This document shows, one piece after another, positions 33,921 through 42,824 of a stretch of 45,503 nucleotides of DNA (the stretch's first letter is position 1; every line of letters starts with the position of its first letter). Under the pieces are notes generated by a model. The model did not search any database. It had not been told where the DNA came from and saw only the letters and a program-made list of their open reading frames with translations. The position numbers were made by a program, and so were the translations under genes. This DNA comes from an uncultured Verrucomicrobia subdivision 3 bacterium (GTDB lineage Bacteria; Verrucomicrobiota; Verrucomicrobiia; Limisphaerales; UBA8199): the NCBI GenBank assembly GCA_903913865.1, contig CAIWMU010000031.1, positions 1 through 45,503 of the forward strand. Direction: 5' to 3'.

Positions 33921-35288
33921 TCAGGCCTTCAAATATTTCTCGGGGAACTTCCAGGGAGCCCGGTATTTGGGAATGGCCATTCTGGCGGCCTGGCGGTCAC
34001 CCACAATCTGCTCCTTTACCGGGTCGAACCGGATCGACCGCCCCAGCTTGAGGGAGAGCAGGCTCAATTGGATCGGCACATCCACTCTCACATGGTAATT
34101 GGGATTGCAGCTCGGCAACTGGCGGGACTTGATGCAGTTCAACCATTCCCGTTCGTGGCCCGGCGATGGGGGGATTGAGACGGGCGGGGCCTGCTTTCCA
34201 TCCATGTATTCCCCTTCCGCCACGATCTTGAACATGCCGTAGTCGGCGAACATCGTCCCGTTTGATCCGTGGAAGTAGGTTCCCAGCCGCCGCTCCCGCT
34301 TCGGAGCGCCGTGGAAATCAAAGCCGTAGCTGTTGGTCATGGAGGACATCCATGTCATGGTCATCTTGGGATATTGCCAGACGACTTCATGGTTGTCGTA
34401 AATGTCCCCGTCATCCTTCAGGATATAACGTCCCCCGGCCGAACTGATGTTCAACGGGAATCCAAGATCGAGCGCCCAGATTGGGAGGTCGATGATGTGC
34501 GGGGCCATGCCGGGAGTCCACCCGCCGCTGTAATCCATCCACGAGGAATGGTTGTAGGCATCCGACACGATCGTGCGATTGAACGGCCGCAGCGGGGCCG
34601 GACCGCACCAGAAGTCCCAATCGAGGCCCAGATCCTCCGGTTTTGTGGGCGTCTTGACCCGCCCCACGCCGTTCGGAGTTTGATTGAGCACGTTGAACGT
34701 GCGGACGGTGCCGATGGATCCTAGATTCCCCGACCGGATATATTCCACCACCCTGCGGTAGTTCTCAGTGGCATGGATCTGCGTCCCCACCTGGCAGATG
34801 CGCTGGTGCCGGTTCACGGCATTCCGCACAGCCATGCTCTCCCCGAAGTGCATGGTCATCGGCTTCTGCAGGTAGATGTCCTTGCCCGCTTCACACGCGG
34901 CAATCGCCTGGAGGGCGTGCCAGTGGGGCGGAGTGCCGATGATGACCCCATCCAGCTCCTTCTGCTGGAGCATCTCCCGGAAGTCCTTGTAGCCCTTGCA
35001 TGTGCCCTTGTAGCGCTCCACCACCACATCCAGCCGGGCATCCCAGACATCACACGCCGCAGTCACCACCACATCCGGTTCCCGCGCACAGGCAGTGAGA
35101 TTTGAGGTTCCCATTCCACCACAGCCGATGATGCCGATGTTGATGCGTTCGCTCGGCGCCGGCTTGCCGCCCCGACCCAGCGCCGTGGAGGGAATGATGG
35201 TCGGCATCGCGATGGCCACAGCAGTGGCGGTGGATGCCGATTTGAGGAATTCCCGGCGGGTGACCTTGTTCTTTTGCTGGTTTTTCAT
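33921..35288 (-). CDS. Gfo/Idh/MocA family oxidoreductase, Tat-exported
   Basis: A 455-residue NAD(P)-dependent sugar-dehydrogenase-type enzyme. The start MKNQQKNKVTRREFLKSAS (35288) opens a twin-arginine signal peptide (RREFLKSASTATAVAIAMP). The Rossmann motif INIGIIGCGGMGTSN lies at about 46-60. The family catalytic-region Lys appears in AGKDIYLQKPMTMH (QKP in place of the common EKP). FWCGPAPLRPFNR and HIIDLPIWALDLG are features of the large Verrucomicrobia/Planctomycetes exported subgroup. The gene lies 31 nt downstream of the DUF6807 gene on the same strand, so they are likely one transcript. The substrate is probably a sugar derivative. Confidence 0.9.
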   Translation of the reverse strand: MKNQQKNKVTRREFLKSASTATAVAIAMPTIIPSTALGRGGKPAPSERINIGIIGCGGMGTSNLTACAREPDVVVTAACDVWDARLDVVVERYKGTCKGYKDFREMLQQKELDGVIIGTPPHWHALQAIAACEAGKDIYLQKPMTMHFGESMAVRNAVNRHQRICQVGTQIHATENYRRVVEYIRSGNLGSIGTVRTFNVLNQTPNGVGRVKTPTKPEDLGLDWDFWCGPAPLRPFNRTIVSDAYNHSSWMDYSGGWTPGMAPHIIDLPIWALDLGFPLNISSAGGRYILKDDGDIYDNHEVVWQYPKMTMTWMSSMTNSYGFDFHGAPKRERRLGTYFHGSNGTMFADYGMFKIVAEGEYMDGKQAPPVSIPPSPGHEREWLNCIKSRQLPSCNPNYHVRVDVPIQLSLLSLKLGRSIRFDPVKEQIVGDRQAARMAIPKYRAPWKFPEKYLKA

Positions 35289-35319
35289 ATGTGCGCTGTT
35301 GGTGTTGGCCCCCGTTATA

Positions 35320-36627
35320 TCACGCCCTGGCCGCAGGGCAAAATAAAGAATTCGCAGATCTCCAATGATCCCCCCCATCCCGTTCCGAAGGTGTCCAACC
35401 GGCATGGATCCAGAGCCGGTAGCGCAAGAGCAGCGGGCGTCCCGGCTCAAGGGCATAGCGCGTCTCCGCAGCGGGAAAGGTCGGCTGCAGCCAGTTCAAT
35501 TCAGGATACTCAATCCAGTCTCCCGGGTGATACGGATTAGAACTCTTCTGCAGGATTGTCACCCCCGCCCCCGATGTGGCTCCGGGGAACGTCCCTGAAA
35601 GATCAGCCCAGCTCTGCCCCGGGTTTCCATCGGCCTTGGGATCATGCTTGTAGATCTGCTGTCCCTGCACACCGGCAAACCGCAGGCTCAGCCCCCCGTA
35701 TTTGTCCGTCCCCCTCCGCGCCAGGAGCACCCGCTCCCCGATCGCGCTGAAATGGAATTCCAAATCCAGAAGCCGCCCATGCACTGTTTGGTTCCACGCA
35801 CGGATGATGGCCCTTTCATACACAATCTCCTCGCCACTCTCCCAAACCCACGTGTTTTCCGCATCAATCTCCGCAAAAAGCGGCCCGCCCAGCGTCCGGC
35901 ACCGCCCCCACGGCCGTGAAAACACCATTTGCAGCGCGTGCAAATCCCCGCGCTTTCCGCGCCAGTCCACCTCCGGCCAGGCCCAGTAAATTCCACGGTG
36001 ATGCGGATGATCCGGGGACCAGTCGCGGGTCAGTTCCTCCCCGTTCGGCCCCCATAGCGGGTGGATGTAGTCACTCCGGGCCACGGCATATTTTTTGTTA
36101 TCCGCGCTCACCGCATCGAGCACCTTGCCCGGTTCCACTGTGGAATGGTTGTAGCGAAGGACACTCTTCCCCGCTTCCATGATCTGATGTTGACCACTCG
36201 CCGCATCAATGCGGATGGACATGCGGGCCGCCGGAGCCCGGCCAACCTCCCCCAGAAGAAATCTGCGCTCCCCGGCCGCGCCCGGGGGAATCCGCCACGC
36301 CACCCGCGCCACGCCCACCCCGGGGAAGCCCATCAATTGAACCGGCAATGCCGGTCCGCACCCACCCCCGGTCGCCGGTTGCTCAAAGGCAACGAGGCGT
36401 CCCTCATCTCCGGCACGGCAAAGCCGGTCTTCCAATCGCACATCCACGGCCACGGGGCCTTCTGTCCGCCCCAGCGAGCCCTCCGCATCGTCCACGATTC
36501 CAATCACCCTCAGGTTCGCCCCCGGTCTGCCCGCGCAGCCGTTGCCGCCCAGCATTCCAACCCCGGCCAACACAGGCAGCGCCAGACAACCCCGGCTGAT
36601 GCCTGCCACAAATGTTCGACGATTCAT
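35320..36627 (-). CDS. DUF6807 / PmoA-like exported protein
   Basis: A 435-residue protein with an export signal containing RR near the start (MNRRTFVAGISRGCLALPV) and a possible lipobox-like NGCAG. The body carries the PmoA/DUF6807 pattern: KSVLRYNHSTVEPG, YAVARSDYIHPLWGPNGEELTRDWSPDHPHHRGIYWAW, and later the tandem beta-strands around DLSGTFPGATSGAGVTIL. These proteins recur beside Gfo/Idh/MocA dehydrogenases and sugar isomerases in Verrucomicrobiota and Planctomycetes. The biochemical role is not established; the PmoA name is historical. It is the upstream gene of a two-gene minus-strand unit. Confidence 0.8.
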   Translation of the reverse strand: MNRRTFVAGISRGCLALPVLAGVGMLGGNGCAGRPGANLRVIGIVDDAEGSLGRTEGPVAVDVRLEDRLCRAGDEGRLVAFEQPATGGGCGPALPVQLMGFPGVGVARVAWRIPPGAAGERRFLLGEVGRAPAARMSIRIDAASGQHQIMEAGKSVLRYNHSTVEPGKVLDAVSADNKKYAVARSDYIHPLWGPNGEELTRDWSPDHPHHRGIYWAWPEVDWRGKRGDLHALQMVFSRPWGRCRTLGGPLFAEIDAENTWVWESGEEIVYERAIIRAWNQTVHGRLLDLEFHFSAIGERVLLARRGTDKYGGLSLRFAGVQGQQIYKHDPKADGNPGQSWADLSGTFPGATSGAGVTILQKSSNPYHPGDWIEYPELNWLQPTFPAAETRYALEPGRPLLLRYRLWIHAGWTPSERDGGDHWRSANSLFCPAARA

Positions 36628-37058
36628 GCCTTGCAGCTTAGACGAAACGGTTCAGATTGAAAGAATAAGGCATCGTGGGGTGGACTTGTGGTCCAATGAA
36701 AAAACAAACTTCTGGCCACGGCAGGAGACGAACCGGACGGAGCCCCTTGAATTTGACATCCGGAATGGCACCTCGTCCCTCCGGATTTCCTCCGCCGGCC
36801 AGCGACTGACGGCGCATGCCGGGAGGGTGGCTTGGTCGCACCGGCGTGCGGCTGATGGCAACGAACGGCAGTTCCACAGAGCCCGGGTATTTTTGCCTGG
36901 CTGCTTTGCCTCCTCGACCGTCGCCCATGGGAGGGGGTTCCGCCATCCCGATGGTGAGGCCGTAGAAAAAGTGCAGCCCACCGGAGGTCTTTGGATGTTC
37001 CGTGCGTAGTGGGTCTGCCCCGCCAGACAGCCGCCTCCGCAACCGCCTGCTAGACAAC
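36628..37058. other. Intergenic region, possible dispersed repeat
   Basis: About 430 bp with no supported gene. On the minus strand two different frames are open for over 100 codons (36652-36981 and 36638-37342), both Arg/Pro-rich with no recognisable family. That pattern fits high-GC non-coding DNA or a repeated element. I cannot search for further copies. Confidence 0.4.
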
Positions 37059-38381
37059 TCAGGCGACCCAGACCAGTGCCTCGCGATCCAGTTCCCCCTT
37101 GTTGACCAGGGTTGCCTCGACGACACGCGTGGAAACATTGAAATGGGCGGCGGCTTCCACGATATCGTCATCATCCGGCTGGGTGGTCTGAACCTTCTCC
37201 AGCAAGGCGCCGAAGGGACAGAGGAACTCCTGGGCGAACGCGCGTTGAAACTGTTGACGCGCAGTTTTGGCGCTGGTCGCCGGAATGAGGCGGCCCCCGT
37301 GGGAATGAAAAAGGTGGTCCCCAAGAAGTCTGCTGGCTGCAAACCGGCGGCTTGTGGGGTGCGCCCTGCTCAAGTAAAAATCAGCGTTCTTCCGGTTTGC
37401 CCCCCGCAAAAGAAGCGGCATGGGGGCCGGCCCCTTTTCCACTTCATGGAAGATGGCCTCCCTGGTCCCGAGCAGGTCCGCCAGTCTTGCGTTTGTGACC
37501 GGCCCGCTGCCGAATCCCCATTCCTGCCGCGCCAACCGGGCCAGCATGGCCGCCCGCTGCCATGGCCGCGCCTCCGCCTCGTATTCCGGCTTCGCAGCCA
37601 GTTCCGGCAGCGTGCCGCCAAACGCAACCGCCGACGCGGCTGCCCCGCCACTGGCCAGCGAAAGAATCTGGTTGAGCATTCCGGCGGTTGAGCCCCGGCC
37701 CTGCGCCGCCACTTCCTCCAGTGCACCGCCACCCAGCCCGGCCTTGTCCGTGACCAGCATCGCGATGATCTCCTCCGGTGCCTCGCCCGGATCAAAACCA
37801 CAGATTGCCTCCAACCTCCGCTCCCGCGCCAGTTCGGGATTTCGGCGCTCCTTCAGCACTTCCGCCCAGAGACCGGCCAGTTCGGATTTCTCGAAGCCTT
37901 CAGAATGCAGCCTGGACAGCACCAGCGTGAGGAACGCGTCGATTGCGCTCTCAAAGGCCCTGCCCGTGATCCGTGTGTTGACCTCGTTCAAATAACGCAC
38001 CGGGCCCAGCACACGCCCCCGGGTCGCCCGCGAAGCCACCGCCAGCGTGTCTCCGTCGCTGGCAAACAGGATGCTCGGCCAGCAGTAGCCATCCCCGGCG
38101 GAGGCCATTGAGTGGGACATGCGCCAGTCCACATCACCCAGCGAGGCTGGCGTCTCAGGCTCCCAGCGCAGACGCCACCAATTCCCCGCCAGCCAGCACG
38201 CAAGGGTGTGCGCGGAGGCGTGCAGGCGGTTCCGCACGGTGTTTCCCCACGAATCCTCCAGCCGCGTCAACCATTGGTCCCCCACGCTGATCCCGATCGC
38301 TCCCCGTGAGGCCTGGGAGATGTCGTTCTCCGCATCCAGCCGGCCCGACCACTCACATTCGATTTTCAGGGCATCATCCAT
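37059..38381 (-). CDS. ImmA/IrrE-like protein with degenerate HExxH
   Basis: A 440-residue cytoplasmic protein starting at MDDALKIECEW (ATG 38379-38381). The N-terminal two thirds have tryptophan-rich motifs (CWLAGNWWRLRWEP; DGYCWPSILFASDGD) and LEAICGFDPGEAPEEII; I know no name for this domain. The C-terminal third has the layout of ImmA/IrrE (DUF955) metallopeptidases. RRFAASRLLGDHL sits where RFxxAHELGHHL is expected, and QRAFAQEFLCPFGAL where the third metal ligand and MP motif normally lie (E385 kept). The zinc-binding H-E-x-x-H is replaced by R351, L352 and D355, so peptidase activity is doubtful. The ATG overlaps the preceding gene by 8 nt. Confidence 0.75.
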   Translation of the reverse strand: MDDALKIECEWSGRLDAENDISQASRGAIGISVGDQWLTRLEDSWGNTVRNRLHASAHTLACWLAGNWWRLRWEPETPASLGDVDWRMSHSMASAGDGYCWPSILFASDGDTLAVASRATRGRVLGPVRYLNEVNTRITGRAFESAIDAFLTLVLSRLHSEGFEKSELAGLWAEVLKERRNPELARERRLEAICGFDPGEAPEEIIAMLVTDKAGLGGGALEEVAAQGRGSTAGMLNQILSLASGGAAASAVAFGGTLPELAAKPEYEAEARPWQRAAMLARLARQEWGFGSGPVTNARLADLLGTREAIFHEVEKGPAPMPLLLRGANRKNADFYLSRAHPTSRRFAASRLLGDHLFHSHGGRLIPATSAKTARQQFQRAFAQEFLCPFGALLEKVQTTQPDDDDIVEAAAHFNVSTRVVEATLVNKGELDREALVWVA

Positions 38382-38805
38382 GGTTTTGATTCCATTTGGT
38401 GATGACACTCTCCCGGAAGTCGTCGTTCGCCTCGAGCGGATAGCCATGGTAGGTGCCATTGCCGGGATTCTCCAGCTGGGCTTCCAACGGGATTCCATCC
38501 TCCGTCATTGACCAGATATTCTTGGGGTAGCCGGTTCCATCCCATTCACTGATCATCCCCCGCCTGATCCCCAGCCGCAGCAATCTCAACGCCTCCGCCC
38601 GCCGAAACAGGCGGACCTCATCGCAGAGAGACTTATCGTCCCGTGGCAGCGAAGGCGGAGTCAGCCCGAAGTCCCCAGGATTCCGCTTGTGGGCGGGTTT
38701 CCCTCCATAACGAACCTCCGCAGCCAGCTTCTCCAGTGCTTCGGGTGCTGGAAGGCCGCTGGCAAAACGTCGTTTGCGGTTGAACCTGGTGCGGGTCGCG
38801 GGCAT
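38374..38805 (-). CDS. Small protein paired with the ImmA-like gene, unknown
   Basis: A 143-residue protein starting at the ATG at 38803-38805. The N-terminus is very basic (TRTRFNRKRRFASG). A conserved-looking core follows (VRYGGKPAHKRNPGDFGLTPP, KSLCDEV), then a helix (FRRAEALRLLRLGIRRGM) and WSMTEDGIPLEAQLENPGNGTYHGYPL. From memory, proteins with a YxGxPxHK...LCD pattern recur in many bacteria beside ImmA/IrrE-like genes. I cannot name a function. It shares 8 nt with the start of the 440-residue gene, so translation is coupled and the two probably act together. Confidence 0.7.
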   Translation of the reverse strand: MPATRTRFNRKRRFASGLPAPEALEKLAAEVRYGGKPAHKRNPGDFGLTPPSLPRDDKSLCDEVRLFRRAEALRLLRLGIRRGMISEWDGTGYPKNIWSMTEDGIPLEAQLENPGNGTYHGYPLEANDDFRESVITKWNQNHG

Positions 38806-39209
38806 CAATGCCTCAAAACATACAACGGACCCGGCGCTTGTTCAATCAGGCTTTTTGGCTGGAGTCCCCACCGGGCGCGCGTCGATCCCGTCCGCCCCAG
38901 CGGATGTCTTGATGGGTTCGGTCTGTTGTTTCATCGCACCATTGTCGCAGGTTCGGCCGGGGTTCACAGGATTGTCGGGCAGGTGATGTGCGGCAGGGCC
39001 AACCATGGTGTGAACGGGGCACGCAGGGTTCTGCTCCAGACGGACAACAGTCGGCCCCCGCATATCCGAGATGGGAGGGTGCCGGGCGGCAGCCGGTGGC
39101 CGGGCGACCGCAGGGCCGCAGCAGGGAAGGGCTGGGGGAAGGGCTGCCACTTTTCCGGCGGGAAAATCAGCCTCGACACCACCGCCGCCGCCCGTGCACC
39201 CTCACCCGC
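38806..39209. other. Divergent intergenic region
   Basis: About 400 bp between the minus-strand pair and the TIM-barrel gene. On the minus strand a 30-codon frame (38842-38934, starting MKQQTEPIKTSAGADG) ends 37 nt before the 143-residue gene and could be a short leader peptide, but the evidence is thin. The rest is GC-rich without clear features. Confidence 0.4.
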
Positions 39210-40193
39210 ATGTCGCCCGCGATCCAGACCCGCGCCTCCGCCACAAACACACTGCCCAGAAGGTCGGCATTGAAGCTTCTCGGTGCCGCACTCGCCCTCC
39301 CAGCCCTGGCACCCCTCTCCCACGCTGTGGATGGCAAACCGTTGTGGAAAACCGCCGTTGGCTTGAACGGATTCCAGTCCGGCACCCGCAAATACGGCAG
39401 GAATTACCCCATCTGGGAGGTGTTGGATTTCGCTTCACGAAATCATTTCGACGGTGTTGAACTGGTGGGCGACTGGCCCTCCGGTGGATACCCGGGCCCT
39501 GATGAAAAAGAACGGGTTCAGGCACTTCGCGGGCTCTATGACCGCTACGGTCTTCGAATCTTTTCGATCCAACTCGGCGCTGATGGTGCATTCGATCCCG
39601 ATGAACCGGCTCGCCAGCGGTGGCTGCAGGAGTTCCGCGAGCGCATCCGCCTCGCCAAACAGCTGGGATGTGAGTGCGTGGGAATGTGGCCGGGTGGCGG
39701 CTTGCGCGGGCAAACCATCGACCAGGCGATCGACCGCCTCGCAAAAACGTTCCGGGAAGCCGGCCGGATTGCGGGGGATGCAGGTATTCTGGCCTGCTTC
39801 GAGATCGAACCGGTCTTCGTCTTCAACAAGGAGGACCATTACATGCGCATCCTCCACGGAGCGGATCATCCCTCGCTCAAGGGTATTTACGACCCCAGCC
39901 ACTTTGACCAGATGAACGGCGCGACCGGCAAGCCGGAGGAGATGCTGCAGCGGGTGGGGCCGGCAAACATCGGCTACCTCCAGTTCTGCGACTCGGACAG
40001 CACCCTGCGCGATGGTGGCACCTCCAAGCACCTTGCCTGCGGGGATGGCCGTATTGATTGCGCCAAATCCCTGCAGATCCTGAAGGCGGGCGGCTTCCGG
40101 GGCTGGATCATGGCGGATGAATGGGAAGTGCCGGATCCCTATGATGCCTGCCTCAAGTGCAAACGCCTTTGCGACTCCGTCGGCCGGGCGTGA
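39210..40193 (+). CDS. Tat-exported sugar phosphate isomerase/epimerase-type TIM barrel
   Basis: A 327-residue protein of the xylose-isomerase-like (AP_endonuc_2) TIM-barrel superfamily. The start at 39210 opens a twin-arginine-like signal (LPRRSALKLLGAALALPAL). Metal-site-like segments are present: HFDGVELVGDWP, ILACFEIEPVFVFN (first Glu ligand), KGIYDPSHFDQMNG (Asp/His) and RGWIMADEWEVPDPYDA (last Glu). Such exported members accompany Gfo/Idh/MocA and DUF6807 proteins in sugar-degradation loci; here the GH50-like enzyme follows 54 nt downstream. The exact substrate is unknown. Confidence 0.85.
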   Translation: MSPAIQTRASATNTLPRRSALKLLGAALALPALAPLSHAVDGKPLWKTAVGLNGFQSGTRKYGRNYPIWEVLDFASRNHFDGVELVGDWPSGGYPGPDEKERVQALRGLYDRYGLRIFSIQLGADGAFDPDEPARQRWLQEFRERIRLAKQLGCECVGMWPGGGLRGQTIDQAIDRLAKTFREAGRIAGDAGILACFEIEPVFVFNKEDHYMRILHGADHPSLKGIYDPSHFDQMNGATGKPEEMLQRVGPANIGYLQFCDSDSTLRDGGTSKHLACGDGRIDCAKSLQILKAGGFRGWIMADEWEVPDPYDACLKCKRLCDSVGRA

Positions 40194-40247
40194 TAGCCCG
40201 CACACTTCACGCTTCAGTAATTTGCCACCCTGCCCCATGATGGGCGG

Positions 40248-42395
40248 ATGAAGATCCATCAGGCACCCCTCCCGTTGCCGCACATGCAGCGCCCAGACCG
40301 CGGAACCCGGTCAACCGCCGCCGCCCTGCTCCATGCCGGAATTCTCGCCATCCTTTTGCTCACCAACTCCCCAGCCAAGGCTGCCGAGATGGTCTTGTTT
40401 GATTTCAAGTCCCCATTCGACGCCTCCAAAGTCCCGGTGACCGATGCCACAGCCACGCTCTCCCGCGTTGGCAGGACGCAGGCGCTCCGGGTGGAGACGG
40501 GCCATCACGAAACCTGGCCGGGCATCACTTTGAAGCCACAACAAGGCACGTGGGACCTCACAGCGTTCGACCGCGTGACTTTGAGCCTTAGCAACATTGG
40601 CCCGGACAAGCTGACCGCCCATTGCCGTGTGGACAACACCGGAGCCGATGGCACAAAACATTGCCTGACTGAATCCATCACCCTGAACCCGGGAACGGCC
40701 GGCACCCTGCAAGTGCGCCTGATCCGCGCCGCCTCGGACAAGCTCGGGGGAAAGCTGTTTGGCTTGCGGGGTTACCCTGTTGCCGTGGGCGGGGACGGGA
40801 CCGTGGATCCACGGCTCATCACTCAACTCCTTGTCTTTGTGAGCAAGCCCGCCACGAACCACTCGTTCGAGATCACCCGGGTGCGGGCCGAGGGCACTTA
40901 CGTGGCCCCCACGGCCAGCACTGCCGACGCCAGCCCCTTCTTCCCGTTCATTGATACCTTCGGCCAATACAAGCACAGGGATTGGCCCGGCAAAACGCAT
41001 TCATTGAAAGAGCTGCAGGATCGGCGTCAGCTCGAGGAAAAGGAACTGGCCCGGACACCGGGGCCGCGCGATTGGGACAAATACGGCGGATGGCTGAAAG
41101 GACCGCAACTGGAGGCCACCGGCTTCTTCCGAACCACAAAACAGGATGGCAGATGGTGGCTGGTGGACCCCGATGGGCGATTATTCTTCTCACAGGGCAT
41201 TGATTGCGTGCGGATGCGCGATTCCACCCCCATCGACGGTCGCAACTCCTGGTTCGAGGACTTCCCTGGCAGCGATCCCGCATTCAGCTCCTTCCTCGGC
41301 ACCGGCTACGCTCTGCACGGCCACTACTCAGGCAAGACCGTTCCCTGCTTTTCCTTCGCTGGAGCGAACCTTCAGCGCAAGTATGGCACCGGAGGCACCA
41401 CCTACCCGGAACTCATCCAAAAGCGCCTGCGAAGCTGGGGTATCAACACCATCGGCATGTGGTCGGATCACGAAACACGCCTGCTGCGTCGCACCCCCTA
41501 CGTGGATGCGGCGAGCAGCCACGGCACAAGAATGATTGATGGCAGCGAGGGCTACTGGGGGAAATTCCCGGATGTGTTCGACCCCACTTTCGCACGGGCC
41601 GTTCGGCAGAGTGTGAAGGGCAGCGCCAGCGCAAACGATCCCTGGTGCATCGGATACTTTTCAGACAATGAAATGTCCTGGGGAAATGAGACATCCCTGG
41701 CACTCGCAGCCCTGAGATCACCATCCGACCAACCGCTCAAACAGGCATTTCTGGCTGATCTGAAGGCGAAATACGGCGAGATCTCAGGATTGAATGCCGC
41801 ATGGGGACTGCACCATGATTCATGGGAATCGCTGCAAAACTCCACGAATGCACCCGGCGGGGATGCCGCACAGCCCGACCTGAAGGCATTTTACACCCGG
41901 GTGGCGGAACAATATTTTCGAACCGTAAGGGATGCCATCAAGGAAGTTGCGCCCCACCAGCTCTACCTTGGCTGCAGGTTTGCCTGGGCAAACCAGAGGG
42001 CCGCTGCTGCTGCCGCCAGGTTTTGCGATGTGGTCAGCTACAACCTCTACCAGCGCAGCGTGGCCGGGTTCAAATTCGACGGGGGTGCGGATGTTCCCAT
42101 CATCATTGGCGAGTTCCACTTCGGCGCACTGGACCGCGGGATGTTCCATACCGGGCTGGTGCCGGTGGCGGATCAGAAGGCACGGGCCGATGCATATCTT
42201 GAATACGTCCTTGGTGCCAGGAGCAACCGCTCCATTGTGGGCTGCCACTGGTTCCAATACCAGGACGAGCCCACCACGGGTCGCGTTTACGACGAGGAAA
42301 ACTACCAGATCGGGTTCGTGGACATCGCGGACACGCCCTATTCCGAGTTGATTGAGGCAAGCCGGAAGGCTGCTGGAATGATTTACAAACCGTAG
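40248..42395 (+). CDS. GH50-like glycoside hydrolase (agarase family type)
   Basis: A 715-residue secreted enzyme. The signal peptide is long: either from the ATG at 40248 or from 40284 (MQRPDRGTRSTAAALLHAGILAIL, ending PAKA). About 45-230 form a beta-sandwich carbohydrate-binding-like region (LFDFKSPFDASKVPV; VTLSLSNIGPD). The catalytic TIM barrel runs from about 280, with WWLVDPDGRLFFSQGIDC, acid/base candidate E475 in YFSDNEMSWG, and nucleophile candidate E622 in IIIGEFHFGALDRGMFHTG. This matches GH50 beta-agarase-type enzymes. Verrucomicrobial relatives may act on other galactans, so the agar substrate is not proven. Confidence 0.82.
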   Translation: MKIHQAPLPLPHMQRPDRGTRSTAAALLHAGILAILLLTNSPAKAAEMVLFDFKSPFDASKVPVTDATATLSRVGRTQALRVETGHHETWPGITLKPQQGTWDLTAFDRVTLSLSNIGPDKLTAHCRVDNTGADGTKHCLTESITLNPGTAGTLQVRLIRAASDKLGGKLFGLRGYPVAVGGDGTVDPRLITQLLVFVSKPATNHSFEITRVRAEGTYVAPTASTADASPFFPFIDTFGQYKHRDWPGKTHSLKELQDRRQLEEKELARTPGPRDWDKYGGWLKGPQLEATGFFRTTKQDGRWWLVDPDGRLFFSQGIDCVRMRDSTPIDGRNSWFEDFPGSDPAFSSFLGTGYALHGHYSGKTVPCFSFAGANLQRKYGTGGTTYPELIQKRLRSWGINTIGMWSDHETRLLRRTPYVDAASSHGTRMIDGSEGYWGKFPDVFDPTFARAVRQSVKGSASANDPWCIGYFSDNEMSWGNETSLALAALRSPSDQPLKQAFLADLKAKYGEISGLNAAWGLHHDSWESLQNSTNAPGGDAAQPDLKAFYTRVAEQYFRTVRDAIKEVAPHQLYLGCRFAWANQRAAAAAARFCDVVSYNLYQRSVAGFKFDGGADVPIIIGEFHFGALDRGMFHTGLVPVADQKARADAYLEYVLGARSNRSIVGCHWFQYQDEPTTGRVYDEENYQIGFVDIADTPYSELIEASRKAAGMIYKP

Positions 42396-42489
42396 GAATC
42401 CCTGCCTGCAACTGAAAGTCCCAAACGCTTGCTTCATGCCATGGCGACCCGGAAGAGTGCCTCTGAGCATTCTGCACAGAGTTGACTTT

Positions 42490-42506
42490 GGTAATGCCTG
42501 ATTACC
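42490..42506. promoter_or_regulatory. Operator-like inverted repeat
   Basis: GGTAAT and ATTACC are separated by GCCTG. The repeat ends 15 nt before the -35 of the 88-residue gene. It could bind a dimeric regulator, possibly the encoded protein itself. Confidence 0.4.
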
Positions 42507-42521
42507 GTGTAAAAATTTCCC

Positions 42522-42549
42522 TTGTCAAGCGTTTGCCCGGTGGTAAATT
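42522..42549 (+). promoter_or_regulatory. Sigma-70-like promoter with a near-zero leader
   Basis: TTGTCA, a 16-bp spacer, then TAAATT. The expected transcription start at 42556-42558 coincides with the ATG, so the message may be leaderless. Confidence 0.5.
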
Positions 42550-42557
42550 AGGGTCAT

Positions 42558-42824
42558 ATGGCTGAAAAAGAAATCATTAGGCGCCCACGTATGCGCAGCT
42601 GGGAGGCGGACGAAGATGTCGCACGTCTCATGGACCTGTGTCTGTCAACGACAGGCGCTTCACTGAAAGAAATCGTCAATGAAGCCCTGCGCGTGCAAGG
42701 ACCTGTCATTGTTCGGCGCCTGTTGCTCGAACGGGAAGGTGCGAAGAAGGAACTGGAAACTCTCCTCGCCACCAACAACCCCAATCATCACAAAGCGGAA
42801 CTCCGCAAGCGGAAGAATCCCTGA
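42558..42824 (+). CDS. Small helical protein, possible RHH-type regulator
   Basis: An 88-residue charged protein. The segment EDVARLMDLCLSTTGASLKEIVNEALRVQGPVIVRRLL predicts two helices joined by a turn, and a basic RRPRMRS start precedes it. This is reminiscent of ribbon-helix-helix DNA-binding proteins or antitoxins, though no family is certain. The end is basic (KAELRKRKNP). It has its own promoter and an inverted repeat upstream, which would fit autoregulation. No toxin-like gene is adjacent. Confidence 0.6.
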   Translation: MAEKEIIRRPRMRSWEADEDVARLMDLCLSTTGASLKEIVNEALRVQGPVIVRRLLLEREGAKKELETLLATNNPNHHKAELRKRKNP

